DNA from: a bacterium
GTDB taxonomy: Bacteria; Sumerlaeota; Sumerlaeia; SLMS01
Direction of reading: 5' to 3'
Length of the DNA stretch: 34,421 nt
NCBI GenBank assembly: GCA_016125005.1
Contig: WGMQ01000100.1
Coordinates: forward strand, 1-34,421
Under the pieces are notes generated by a model. That model made no database searches. It was not told the origin of the DNA and saw nothing but the letters and a program-made list of their open reading frames with translations. Below, piece after piece: positions 24,459 through 33,749 of the stretch. Positions within the stretch are counted from its first letter, which is position 1; each line of letters starts with the position of its first letter. Both the position numbers and the translations under genes were made by a program.

Positions 24459-27400
24459 GTGACGTATCGTAACCTCGCCGCACTGATTCTTTCCCTCTTC
24501 CTGATCTCGACGCTCACGCCGTCGCCCATCCGTGCCCAGGAAGAGACTACCGAGTTCAATGACCAGGCTCTCACCCTGCCTTCATACGACGAAGGGAAGG
24601 AGCCAGACCCGGTCCCCACGCCCTCTCCTGCTCCCGCGCTTCCGGAGCAAAACGCCGAGGAGGAAACCTTTCGCGATGATCGCGACGTCATTCCTCCCCC
24701 CCCCGTAAAGCTGGCAGAGCGCACCAACGTCACGGTCGCGCAGATCTACCGCCGGGTCAGTCACAAGGTCCTCTCCGTGACCGATCAGTCGGTCACGGTG
24801 GAAGTCCGTTTTCAGCCCAGAATTGCCACGCGCTTTCCCGCCCGCCTCGATTATCGGTTCTGGGCAGCAGGCCCCGAGGGCGCCGCGTTGACCGGGACGG
24901 TACTTGAGGCGGACTGGTATGTGGTGGAGGAGGAACTCGAGAAAACCAATGGTCCCTTCCATCTGGACGGCGATTCCGTATGGGGGAAGCCGCCGAGCAA
25001 CCTGACCCAGGTGAAGACTAGCTTTGTCGATCAGGTGCGCGGCGTTCCGCTCCATCGTATCGAGATGAGTCTCGTGCAGGGTGTGACCAACACCGTCAGT
25101 AAAGGGAGTGCCACCGCGTGGATGGGGCGCATGGTCATTCGCTTCGACATCCCAGACGTCCCCTCCGCCGATTCGTCCGCATTCAACGATCCTTACCTCG
25201 TTGACCTGCTCTCCCCCGAACTCATCAATCCCGGTCATATGCCGCGCTTCTACAAGAAGCCCCAGGCGCTTCCCCGCGAGGCGGAACTGACCGCATGGAA
25301 CGAGCGACTGCGCGCCGCTGAAGAGGAGGGAATGCTCCTCAAGGGCAAGCTCCCGCGTGGTGGTGTCTACAGCCTTGGTTACGATGATTTCGAGCGCCTG
25401 GGCTTCAAGCCCGAGAACCTTGACCTGAGCAAGCTGAAGTTCTTCGTCGGCCAGCAGGAAGTCCCCGTCCTTGAGTACGACCTCTCCCGCGGTCGTCTCA
25501 TTGGCGACGGGAAGCTCTTCTTCGCCGCGCCCTTCGACCCCGAAGATCGCACCCCCTATCGATCGCTTTGGATCATGCAGGATTCCAAGGGGACCCCTCC
25601 GCTTCGGTCCCGTCACTTCTCCAATCGAAACCGCGCCGACTCCATCACCAACGGTCTCGCCAGGACGGTCGTCTTTGCGCCGAATGTCTTCAACCACAAG
25701 ATGCCCTCCTCCGCCCCTCAGCTGAAGTGGGCCTCGGCGCAGATGACGGTCGGCCAGACCTACGAGCAGGAGTTCCAGATGGGGAAGCTCCCGCCCGATG
25801 CGATGATCCAGTCGCGGGTCTGGTACACCATGTTCTCCGCCGGCTCTGCTACCGGCGATGGAAACCTGATCCTTTCGCTCAACGGTAAGGAGATCTTCCG
25901 GAAGGAAACGCGTGGTTCGCGTCTCATGGTTGAGACATACAAGGTTCCTGCCTCTGCCTTCCGCGAGGGCACAAACCTGCTGGTGGCGCAGAACCTGGCC
26001 CCTGAACGGGGCGGTACCGGCGCGATGCAGTTCATCCAGGCCGAGTTCGTCGCGCCCATGACGACCGAGGGACTCCAGCCGCAAGCGCTCCTCACGGTGA
26101 CCGACGATGTCTTCACGTCCACCAATCTCTATTTCCCCTGCCCGGAAAGCGACCGACGTCCCGCCGTTCTGGCCGACGTCACAGACCCTCTGGCGCCTGC
26201 ATTGGTTCGCATGGAGCCCGTCAGCCGCGAGCGAGGCTTCTTCTGGTATGCCGCTCCGCCCATTCCGGGAAAAGACCGTCAGTATGTCTATACACCCGCC
26301 GACTCGCCCTATCACGTCATCCAATTGGGGAGAGCGACAGCTCCGCGATCGTTCCTCGACCGCGAGCAGTTGGACTACTTGATCATCGCTCACTCGACGC
26401 TCAAGGATGCTCTCACTCCCCTCGTTGAAAAGCGCAGGGAGAAGTACGTAACTGAGGTCTATACAGTCGAGGATATCTACGACGCATTCTCGGCCGGTGA
26501 GATCAGCTACAAGGCCATTCACGAAGCCATCAACCACAGCTTCCGCAGCCGTCAGGCTCCGCCGCTGCAGGCGGTTCTCCTTGTTGGCGAAGGCTCCGAG
26601 TACTGGTGGGAGTATCGCCGGCCCACCGTCGGCATTTCGCCCAACATGGTCCCGGTTTACGGATGGAAGGACCCTGGCGTGGATATCCGCGGGGACGACA
26701 GCTATACGCAGCTTGTTGGGAAGGGGAACCTCTCCGACGTGGAACTTGGTCGCCTATCGACCGAATCCCCGACCGAGTTGGCGGCGATGGTGGACAAGAT
26801 TCTCCGCTACGAGAACTCACCACCCCCCGGTGACTGGCGTCACCGCCACCTCTTTGTCGCCGACGACGAGCCCGAGTTTTCCGAGGTTTGTCGCGACATC
26901 GTCACGAAGACTTTCCGCGGCGCCAATCTTCCCATGTACATGTTCCTCCAGGACTTCCCCTACGAGGACTACTTCCGCGGCTTCTGGCGAAAGCGCAGCG
27001 TCACGATGACCGATGAGCTGCTTCGCCATTGGGCGGATGGCGCCCGCACCATCACCTACCTTGGCCACGGTGGACCGAATCTTTGGTCCAGCGAACGCAT
27101 CCTCCACACCCGCGACGTTGAGAATATCACCGATGGTGGAAAGCACCCTTTCCTTGTGGCCGGTTCCTGCGACACCGGATGGGTCGACTACCCCCTGGAC
27201 CCCGTCCGCGCCAGTCTCTCGGAGGAACTCACCCGCAACCCGCACGGTGGTGCGATTGCCGCCTTCATCCCGATCGACGGCACCAGCAGCTTCGAGCACA
27301 ACTACCTGCTCACGGCGCTGTTCGAATCCATGATGGTTCGCGGCGAGCGGCGCTTCGGTTCCATCGCGATGCTCGGAAAAATCAATTACTTCCTGCCCCG

Positions 27401-29984
27401 CAACAACGCCCGCGTCCCCAACCAGTACCTGCTCATGGGCGACCCGCTTCAGGAAATGCCCGAGCAGGCCGGTTCCATCTCAATGAAGGCTTCGCCCCTC
27501 GAGTTCCTTAAGGGAACGCGCGGCGAGATCGACGTCAAAGGCCAGTTCCCCGGCGTCCAGTGGGGCGTCGTCGACGTGGTGCTCCTCAACCCGGACCAGC
27601 AGGTCGCCTCTCGCGAGAAGATGCGATTGGTGAACTCCTACTTTGAAGGCAAGGTGGCGCTCCCCCTCGACTTTACCCCGGGCACCTACACGCTCATGGC
27701 GCTGGCTGTCAGCGATTCCGCCGGCCAGCAAGGCTCGGCTTCCGTCCCTGTTGAGGTCTACGACCACAACATCAGCTTCAACTGGCGCACCGACCAGCCG
27801 ACCGACAAACCGCTCCCGGCCGGCGCTCCCATTGAGGTCACGATGGAGGTCAAGAACGAGTCCCAACTTCCGCTCAGCGGTGCGTCGCTCGTCATCGAGG
27901 ATTACCTCGGCAAGGAAACGTTCCGGGCAGTGGTCGAGGCCAAGCCGGGCGAGGTGCTGCGCCAGACCTTCAAGTCGCCTGTCCCTCCCGGGGTCAGCAC
28001 CATCAAGGGGAAGCTCTTCCTCAAGGACGAGACCGTTTTCCCCGTCGCCCAGGCCAGCCTTGTCCTACTCGGCAAGCATCCTGACGGACGCCCCTTCGAC
28101 GTCGTCCTGGGCGATACTCGCGTCGAGCACCTGCGCGACTCCGCCGGTTTCCAGGTGGTGCTTCCCATCGTCTCGCTCTCCGACGAACCGATAACGCTCA
28201 AGCGGATCGAACTGATGGCGGATGATGGCGAGACGTCGCTCTCCCTTGGTGAACGCCGAATCGCGTCACTCGAGTCTGGCACGACCCGCGAGTACCTCTT
28301 CAAGAGCGACAGGATTCTGCCGCCCGGACCCTGCAAGTTCGCTGTCCGCATGGTGGAGGCTGAGTCACGCGCAGACGTCTTCACCGTCCCCTTCGAGTTT
28401 GACCTGGGCCGTGGTCCCGATCTGGAAATCGTTCCCGGATCGCTGGTCGTGGAGAACCTGAATCCGCGCGCCGGCAATACGGTGTTCGTCCGCTTCGACG
28501 CCAAGAACATCGGTGATCGGCCCGCGTATGGAGTAGATACCACACTCTACCTGAATCGCCCCTGGTCCCAGACGGATCTCGCTCCGAACTCGGCGCCCTG
28601 GGGCTACTCACAGCGCATCCCCGCCATGATGCCGGGCGAACAGCGCACGTTCCGCGAACGTTGGGATCCGACCGGGGCCATTGCCAGCTCTGTCACCCTT
28701 TACCCGGCCATCGAGGCCATCGGCAGCGAAGCCAACATCGAGAACAACACGACTGCTCTTCCGCTTCAACTGCTGGGTGCTACGAACCTGGCAATCGACA
28801 ATTCGGGAGTGAAGGTCAGCCACACCACGGTGCAGCCCTACGATCGAGTGCGATTCTCGGTTCCGTTCCGCAACACCTCGGACCGCGACTTCCTGCAAGA
28901 GTTCCGCGTCACGGCCGTCGCGGAGGGAATGAACGGCCTCTCGCGCCGCCTGATCTCCACGCGGTTCAGTTCCCTCGCCGCCGGTGAATCGGCCACCTTC
29001 CAGTTCGATTGGCTCTGCCTGCCGGGCGAGAACTCCGTTACCGTCAACGTGAACGCAGACCGCGAGTACCTGGAGACGTCCTACAGCGACAACGAACGCG
29101 TCTTCGCCTTCCCCTTCGCCTTCCCTGTGGAAGCGATCGTGACGCCCGAGGGTGGATACAACTTTGCCAGCGTCATTGAGTTTGGAACCGAGCGCGACCT
29201 TCTCCGTCTCCCCACCGGCGACCACCAGCTTGTCAAGTCGCCCCGCGGCATTCGGAATGAGGTCGGCTTCAAGCCCGAGTACATCGTCGAGGGACCATTC
29301 TCCACGGAACCCACCAACGATGGAATGGTGGAGATACTGAACGGCGAGGCGTTGCGAAATGATCTTGGGGAGGAGGTCGTACCCGTGAAGTTCCGCATCC
29401 CCATGGACCCCGACGATGGCACGACGCTCTACGATGTGGAACTCCGCCTCATGCCAAAGGGCACGAATCCGCGGCGCTTGAGCGGCGTCTTCCGCTATCG
29501 CTTCGGCGATGATCCCGATTGGCACATTGAGGATCGTCCCCGCGGGCAGTCCGGACGCTACGGGCTGATCGACACGATCGACGACAACCTGATCTTCTCC
29601 TTCGGAACGACCGAGTCCCAGTCCTCCAATCACCTGTTTGGTTTCACCCTCTACCCGGTCACTGGCGAACTGACCTCCGCGTACATCCGCACCCGCGAAC
29701 CAATCACGGGTGTCCTGACTGTCGACGCGAACACGCCGGGTCGCTCGCGAGTGGACGTGTTCGTCCGTCACGGCAAGGGAACCAACGAATCCATCACATG
29801 GAGTGATTGGAAGCCGGCAGCAGCAGGTATGCCTGTGCCACCGATGCCGAGCGACACCACCTATTTCCAGTGGAAGGCCCGCTTGGTCGCGACGAAGGAA
29901 GACCGACCGACCTTGCGCAACATCATCATCGGTGAAAAGAGCTCGGCGGCACCGGTTTCGATTTCCCAGGAGGTGCGGCGCTGA
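24459..29984 (+). CDS. giant secreted C25 (gingipain-type) cysteine peptidase with C-terminal CARDB/Ig-like domains
   Basis: The 1841-residue product has a signal peptide (NLAALILSLFLISTLTPSPIRAQ) and a Pro-rich segment. A domain at about 280-390 resembles the N-terminal part of C25 proteins (YSLGYDDFERLGF, LSKLKFFVGQQEVPV). The Peptidase_C25 domain at about 637-1000 has the presumed catalytic His870 (YLGHGGPNLW) and Cys904 (VAGSCDTGWVDYP), and closes with YLLMGDPLQEMPE. Beta-sandwich domains follow, including CARDB-like ones (VFVRFDAKNIGDRPAYGVDT near 1338; NADREYLETSYSDNERVFAF near 1540), then a C-terminal YFQWKARL module. No type IX C-terminal signal is evident. GTG 24459 is chosen because it gives a normal signal peptide; TTG 24396 would extend it by 21 residues. 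The stop overlaps the next gene. PorU, a C25 protein that attaches proteins to lipopolysaccharide, is the closest known parallel. Confidence 0.88.
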   Translation: MTYRNLAALILSLFLISTLTPSPIRAQEETTEFNDQALTLPSYDEGKEPDPVPTPSPAPALPEQNAEEETFRDDRDVIPPPPVKLAERTNVTVAQIYRRVSHKVLSVTDQSVTVEVRFQPRIATRFPARLDYRFWAAGPEGAALTGTVLEADWYVVEEELEKTNGPFHLDGDSVWGKPPSNLTQVKTSFVDQVRGVPLHRIEMSLVQGVTNTVSKGSATAWMGRMVIRFDIPDVPSADSSAFNDPYLVDLLSPELINPGHMPRFYKKPQALPREAELTAWNERLRAAEEEGMLLKGKLPRGGVYSLGYDDFERLGFKPENLDLSKLKFFVGQQEVPVLEYDLSRGRLIGDGKLFFAAPFDPEDRTPYRSLWIMQDSKGTPPLRSRHFSNRNRADSITNGLARTVVFAPNVFNHKMPSSAPQLKWASAQMTVGQTYEQEFQMGKLPPDAMIQSRVWYTMFSAGSATGDGNLILSLNGKEIFRKETRGSRLMVETYKVPASAFREGTNLLVAQNLAPERGGTGAMQFIQAEFVAPMTTEGLQPQALLTVTDDVFTSTNLYFPCPESDRRPAVLADVTDPLAPALVRMEPVSRERGFFWYAAPPIPGKDRQYVYTPADSPYHVIQLGRATAPRSFLDREQLDYLIIAHSTLKDALTPLVEKRREKYVTEVYTVEDIYDAFSAGEISYKAIHEAINHSFRSRQAPPLQAVLLVGEGSEYWWEYRRPTVGISPNMVPVYGWKDPGVDIRGDDSYTQLVGKGNLSDVELGRLSTESPTELAAMVDKILRYENSPPPGDWRHRHLFVADDEPEFSEVCRDIVTKTFRGANLPMYMFLQDFPYEDYFRGFWRKRSVTMTDELLRHWADGARTITYLGHGGPNLWSSERILHTRDVENITDGGKHPFLVAGSCDTGWVDYPLDPVRASLSEELTRNPHGGAIAAFIPIDGTSSFEHNYLLTALFESMMVRGERRFGSIAMLGKINYFLPRNNARVPNQYLLMGDPLQEMPEQAGSISMKASPLEFLKGTRGEIDVKGQFPGVQWGVVDVVLLNPDQQVASREKMRLVNSYFEGKVALPLDFTPGTYTLMALAVSDSAGQQGSASVPVEVYDHNISFNWRTDQPTDKPLPAGAPIEVTMEVKNESQLPLSGASLVIEDYLGKETFRAVVEAKPGEVLRQTFKSPVPPGVSTIKGKLFLKDETVFPVAQASLVLLGKHPDGRPFDVVLGDTRVEHLRDSAGFQVVLPIVSLSDEPITLKRIELMADDGETSLSLGERRIASLESGTTREYLFKSDRILPPGPCKFAVRMVEAESRADVFTVPFEFDLGRGPDLEIVPGSLVVENLNPRAGNTVFVRFDAKNIGDRPAYGVDTTLYLNRPWSQTDLAPNSAPWGYSQRIPAMMPGEQRTFRERWDPTGAIASSVTLYPAIEAIGSEANIENNTTALPLQLLGATNLAIDNSGVKVSHTTVQPYDRVRFSVPFRNTSDRDFLQEFRVTAVAEGMNGLSRRLISTRFSSLAAGESATFQFDWLCLPGENSVTVNVNADREYLETSYSDNERVFAFPFAFPVEAIVTPEGGYNFASVIEFGTERDLLRLPTGDHQLVKSPRGIRNEVGFKPEYIVEGPFSTEPTNDGMVEILNGEALRNDLGEEVVPVKFRIPMDPDDGTTLYDVELRLMPKGTNPRRLSGVFRYRFGDDPDWHIEDRPRGQSGRYGLIDTIDDNLIFSFGTTESQSSNHLFGFTLYPVTGELTSAYIRTREPITGVLTVDANTPGRSRVDVFVRHGKGTNESITWSDWKPAAAGMPVPPMPSDTTYFQWKARLVATKEDRPTLRNIIIGEKSSAAPVSISQEVRR

Positions 29985-31036
29985 TGGCTGGTCTCGTCAG
30001 GAACAAGAGCTTCGCCGCTGATGCACGCCGGATGCTTCCCGTGATCGGGATGGTGGTCGGCACCGCGGTGGTCTCTGCGGTGTCCATCCAGTGGCTTGCG
30101 GTGTCGCACCTCGCCGCCGCCACCGCGGCCCACCCTGATGCTTGCCGTATCGCCGAGATGAACCGGGCGGTCGCAGAGAACCTCATGCCCGATATCCGCG
30201 CAGAGGCTCTCGCGAAGGCCAAGGCCGCCAGCGACCCGCAGGCGCTCGGTCGCATGAAGGGTGATGAGCGTGTGGCTCGCGTGATTCAGGAACTCTCGCG
30301 CGCCCTGGAACTGTGCCCGGCCCGTGACCAGTTGCACGATGCTATTGCCGTGGCCTACTGGTACGACGGGAACGTGGCCATGACGCATTACCATCTTGGC
30401 CGTGGCGCGCTGCTGCGCAAGAAGCCGAAGGAAGCCGTGGTCCAGCTGACGCTCGCCCGCGAAGCCGACGCCACCAGTGACCTGCCTCTCATCTATCTGG
30501 CCCTCGCCCGCAAGGAATCCGGGGACCAGGATGGAGCGGCAGCTCTGGTGAGGGACAACACGCCACGATTCGAAAAATCGGCGGACGGGCTGATCGTGGC
30601 TGGTCGTATCATTGCCGACACTGGCGACTCTTCCCGCGCGATCCAGTTGCTACAGAACGGACTGCTACTGCGCCCATCCGATGAGGATGGCGTTGGCAGG
30701 CTGACCGACCTGGGGACGCGAACCAACCGCTTCAGAGAGACGGCGGACTTCCTGCTGTCGCTCGATTCGGACGGTCGCCGCACGGTCCCCTCCGCTCTCG
30801 CCAACGCTGCCTCTCTTTACCGCCGTGCGGGCAACCTTGAGGGCGAGGAGGACGCGCTCCGCCGCGCTCTGCGCCTATTCCCGAACAGCGCTGTGCTCAA
30901 CTTCGAGTTGGCGGTCAATCTCTCCAAGACGAACCGTCGATCCGAGGCACGCGACTACTTGCGTCGGGCCATGGAATACAGCCGCCCCATCACCATGCAG
31001 CTCATCCGCGAACGCGGCATTGATCCCAGCCTGTGA
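29984..31036 (+). CDS. membrane-anchored TPR protein
   Basis: The 350-residue protein begins with a short basic stretch and a hydrophobic segment at about residues 17-42 (MLPVIGMVVGTAVVSAVSIQ), likely a membrane anchor or uncleaved signal. The rest is helical with TPR-like pairs: RVIQELSRALELCPARDQLH, YHLGRGALLRKKPKEAVVQL, RAIQLLQNGLLLRPSDEDGV, and two near the end (NAASLYRRAGNLEGEEDALR; LNFELAVNLSKTNRRSEARD). ATG 29984 overlaps the C25 stop (TGATG) and follows AGGAGGTG, a strong ribosome-binding site. Its stop overlaps the next start (GTGA). It may scaffold the neighbouring envelope proteins. Confidence 0.85.
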   Translation: MAGLVRNKSFAADARRMLPVIGMVVGTAVVSAVSIQWLAVSHLAAATAAHPDACRIAEMNRAVAENLMPDIRAEALAKAKAASDPQALGRMKGDERVARVIQELSRALELCPARDQLHDAIAVAYWYDGNVAMTHYHLGRGALLRKKPKEAVVQLTLAREADATSDLPLIYLALARKESGDQDGAAALVRDNTPRFEKSADGLIVAGRIIADTGDSSRAIQLLQNGLLLRPSDEDGVGRLTDLGTRTNRFRETADFLLSLDSDGRRTVPSALANAASLYRRAGNLEGEEDALRRALRLFPNSAVLNFELAVNLSKTNRRSEARDYLRRAMEYSRPITMQLIRERGIDPSL

Positions 31037-32808
31037 CAGAGCACCTGCCGCCCGAGTCCTCCGCAATTGCGACGGGCGGGGTTCATCCGCGGCGTCCAGT
31101 GTGGCCTTTCATTACCTTGGCGCTAACGATCTTTGCGTTGCTTCCATCCCTGCTCATGGGCCTGCACGCGGACGACTGGTTTCTCGTGCGGCCACAGAGC
31201 CTCCGAGAGGTCGCGGCTACCTTCGCAGGTGACTGGAACGTGGGGGAGCGCGGCATCGGCGGGTTCTATCGCCCCATGGTTCGGCTGTCTTTCTTCCTGG
31301 AGCGCCCGCTCCACGGTGGCTCCGCTTGGGGATACCACCTGACGAATGCAGTCCTTTTCTCGGCGCTGCTGGCGCTCGGTTGGCGGCTGGCGAATCGACT
31401 GCTCGCGACGCCCTATGCGGGTCTGATGCTGGGGGTCGTCATTCTGCTCAGCCCCCTCAAGACTGAAGCGCTGTTCTGGGTGAGCGGGCGCACGGATCTC
31501 CTTGCGACGCTCTTTGCCACAGCGGCGTTGGTGCTATGGATCAAATGGCTGGATGGCGGCATCCTGCGCTGTGGAATCGGAGCACTGGCCATGCTCCTGC
31601 TTGCCCTATTGAGCAAGGAAACCGCACTCCCAGTGGCCGTCGCGATGGCACTCGCCTGGCTGATGCTCGCCCGCGATCGGACAAAGATCGCCCTCGGGGT
31701 GATCGCACCGCTCGCGCTCGTCGCCGCGTTCTTTCTGTGGCGCCAGCTGATTCTTGGTGGCCTCGGTGGCTACCGTGCGCCTGAGCCGCGAACGATCACC
31801 GGCATCTTCTCCAGCATGCTTGGAGGCATCTCGGCACTGACATTTCCCTGGCAGTGCAGCAGTTCCACCGATGCTTTCTCGATGGTGCTCGGGGGTGTCG
31901 CGCTGGCGGCGCTGGCTGGCTGGCTTTGGCTGAAGGGCTTCCCGCGGATCGAGTGCTGGCTTGCCCTGACCACGGCGCTCCTTCTGGCACCAACGGTCTT
32001 CGCGCCCCCCTCCCCGGCAGACGGAACGCGGCTTCTGCTACTTCCGGCGCTGAGCGCCGGCCTCCTGATTGTCTCCATCTTTCGCGGACGTTTAGGCCGT
32101 TTGGTGCTGTTGCTTGCCGTTATCAGTCTCCAGCCGTGGAACTTTGGCGCCATACGCGAGTTCGTTGCCGCGCGTGGGCCCAACGCACAGCTTGTTGATC
32201 AGGCAATGAGCGCAGTGGCGAAGGCGGGTGACGGTCAGCTCTTCATCGTCCCCGTGCCACCGCGCTCCGAGGCACGTCGCATCCTCGATCCAGGTCTGGC
32301 ACTCGATCAGGCCATCATCGCCCGCTGGCTTGGACTCCACCCCGGGGCCCAACTCAGGAACCTCGCGAGCGGGATCGATCCAATCCCTGCCGTCGAGTTG
32401 CGTGCCCCGGACGGGACATCGCTCCGCATCGCCTCGACCCTTTTCCCCGGCGCAGGCGCGGGCGCGATTCTTCGATCCCGCCAGCCGGAACTCCTGATGG
32501 TGCCCTTTGCTCCGGCGCCTCCGGACGCCCCCATGAATCTCGATTCCCACAGCGCCGTGGCCGCGGAACTTGTCGGAGTCGCCGCGCAGCTACCTGCCTT
32601 GGGAACTTTAAGTGCCGGTGGCTGGTCGGTCACACAGCCGTTCTTCAGGCTGGATGATGAAAGCGCCCGGTGTTGGCTTGATACCCTCTCGGCCCCATCG
32701 GGTCTCGTCGGGCAACCGACGGTCGGCAGCGAACCAGTCGGCTTCCAGTTGCGGCACAGCCGTCTCCAGCGCTTCGATCTTTCACCTGCCCAGAGGATCC
32801 TCCCGTGA
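31033..32808 (+). CDS. multipass GT-C (PMT/TMTC-like) membrane glycosyltransferase
   Basis: The 591-residue product has about 10 transmembrane segments between residues 25 and 360, then a soluble tail of about 220 residues. The first loop has LMGLHADDWFLVRP, with the acidic residue expected of GT-C enzymes, and GGFYRPMVRLSFFLERPLHG. The segment LSPLKTEALFWVSGRTDLLA closely follows the HTEAVxWISGRxDLL pattern of TMTC and PMT-type proteins. These use dolichol- or undecaprenyl-linked sugar donors. The tail starts with LVDQAMSAVAKAGDGQLFIV. GTG 31033 overlaps the TPR stop, and its own stop overlaps the next gene (GTGA). Sugar and acceptor unknown; a role in glycan addition outside the membrane is inferred. 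Confidence 0.82.
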   Translation: MTEHLPPESSAIATGGVHPRRPVWPFITLALTIFALLPSLLMGLHADDWFLVRPQSLREVAATFAGDWNVGERGIGGFYRPMVRLSFFLERPLHGGSAWGYHLTNAVLFSALLALGWRLANRLLATPYAGLMLGVVILLSPLKTEALFWVSGRTDLLATLFATAALVLWIKWLDGGILRCGIGALAMLLLALLSKETALPVAVAMALAWLMLARDRTKIALGVIAPLALVAAFFLWRQLILGGLGGYRAPEPRTITGIFSSMLGGISALTFPWQCSSSTDAFSMVLGGVALAALAGWLWLKGFPRIECWLALTTALLLAPTVFAPPSPADGTRLLLLPALSAGLLIVSIFRGRLGRLVLLLAVISLQPWNFGAIREFVAARGPNAQLVDQAMSAVAKAGDGQLFIVPVPPRSEARRILDPGLALDQAIIARWLGLHPGAQLRNLASGIDPIPAVELRAPDGTSLRIASTLFPGAGAGAILRSRQPELLMVPFAPAPPDAPMNLDSHSAVAAELVGVAAQLPALGTLSAGGWSVTQPFFRLDDESARCWLDTLSAPSGLVGQPTVGSEPVGFQLRHSRLQRFDLSPAQRILP

Positions 32809-33749
32809 GAGTCCTGATTACCGGAGCCTCCGGCTTCGTCGCCCCATACGTTTCCAGAGAGCTACGCTCCGCGGGCCATGCGACGGTCCTTTCCGATCGC
32901 AACGGCCTCGGTGACGACTTCGTCCCCGCTGACCTGACGGACCGCTCTGCCGTTCGAGCCTTGGTCGAGCAAGCCCAGCCGGATGCGATCATCCACCTCG
33001 GCGGTTGGAGTCATGTCGGAAGGAGTTGGGATGAGCCCGGGACGGTTTTCCGCGTCAATGTGGAAGGGAGCATCAATCTTTATCGCGAGTTCGACGCGCA
33101 GCGCGGGCATGCCGGACGTTTCCTCTACGTCAGCAGCGCCAGTGTCTACGGCGACGTCGCTCCCCAACTGCTTCCCCTCGGCGAGACTTCTCCCACGGCG
33201 CCGGATAGTCCCTATGCGTGCAGTCGACTTGCTGCCGAACAGGTGCTGACATCCCTCGCGCGAAAGAATGGACCGGAACTCATCATCGCCCGACCGTTCA
33301 ACCATATCGGACGCGGTCAGCATCCCTCCTTCGCATGTCCCTCGTTCGCGCGCCGTGTGGTCGGCGTGAAACGAGGCACCGCTCCTGCCGTTCGTCACGG
33401 CAACCTTGCCGCCCGTCGTGACTTCCTGCATGTGCGGGACGTGGCGCGTGCCTACCGCCTCCTTCTCGATCATGCGGATCGCGGGGATCTTTACGTGATC
33501 GGCAGCGGCATTTCCATCAGTCTGGAGGAGGTCCTCCTCCGCTTGTTCGCCCTTGCTGGGATCGCACCGCGGCATGAGGTTGAGCCCGACCTTTTCCGCC
33601 CCATCGACTGCGAGGAATTGCGCGCCGATCCGCGGCGCGTGATGGATGCCACCGGCTGGCGCCCCGAGGTCTCCCTCGATGAAGCTCTCGCAGAAATCCT
33701 CGCAGAAGCCGAGGAACTCCTCTCCCTTGAGTCTCCCGAGCCCCGATGA
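32805..33749 (+). CDS. NAD-dependent epimerase/dehydratase, probable GDP-4-keto-6-deoxy-D-mannose reductase
   Basis: The 314-residue short-chain dehydrogenase-type protein begins with VLITGASGFVAPYVSRELR, where the GxxGxxG motif ends in Ala13. It carries SSASVYG, and RPFNHIGRGQHPSFACPSFA, which is close to the RPFNHTGPGQ pattern of Rmd. That family reduces GDP-4-keto-6-deoxymannose to GDP-rhamnose. Unusually, the catalytic YxxxK is Tyr137-Ala-Cys-Ser-Arg141, so the lysine is an arginine; activity would need testing. GTG 32805 overlaps the upstream stop, and its TGA overlaps the O-antigen ligase-like start. No GDP-mannose dehydratase is in the window. Other nucleotide-sugar epimerases are possible. 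Confidence 0.82.
   Translation: MRVLITGASGFVAPYVSRELRSAGHATVLSDRNGLGDDFVPADLTDRSAVRALVEQAQPDAIIHLGGWSHVGRSWDEPGTVFRVNVEGSINLYREFDAQRGHAGRFLYVSSASVYGDVAPQLLPLGETSPTAPDSPYACSRLAAEQVLTSLARKNGPELIIARPFNHIGRGQHPSFACPSFARRVVGVKRGTAPAVRHGNLAARRDFLHVRDVARAYRLLLDHADRGDLYVIGSGISISLEEVLLRLFALAGIAPRHEVEPDLFRPIDCEELRADPRRVMDATGWRPEVSLDEALAEILAEAEELLSLESPEPR

Noticed and set aside
24582..26537. Minus-strand open frame of 651 codons opposite the C25 gene
   Set aside because: It is an antisense shadow of strong GC-biased codon use; the plus strand has clear C25 motifs and a signal peptide, and the antisense translation shows no recognisable family.
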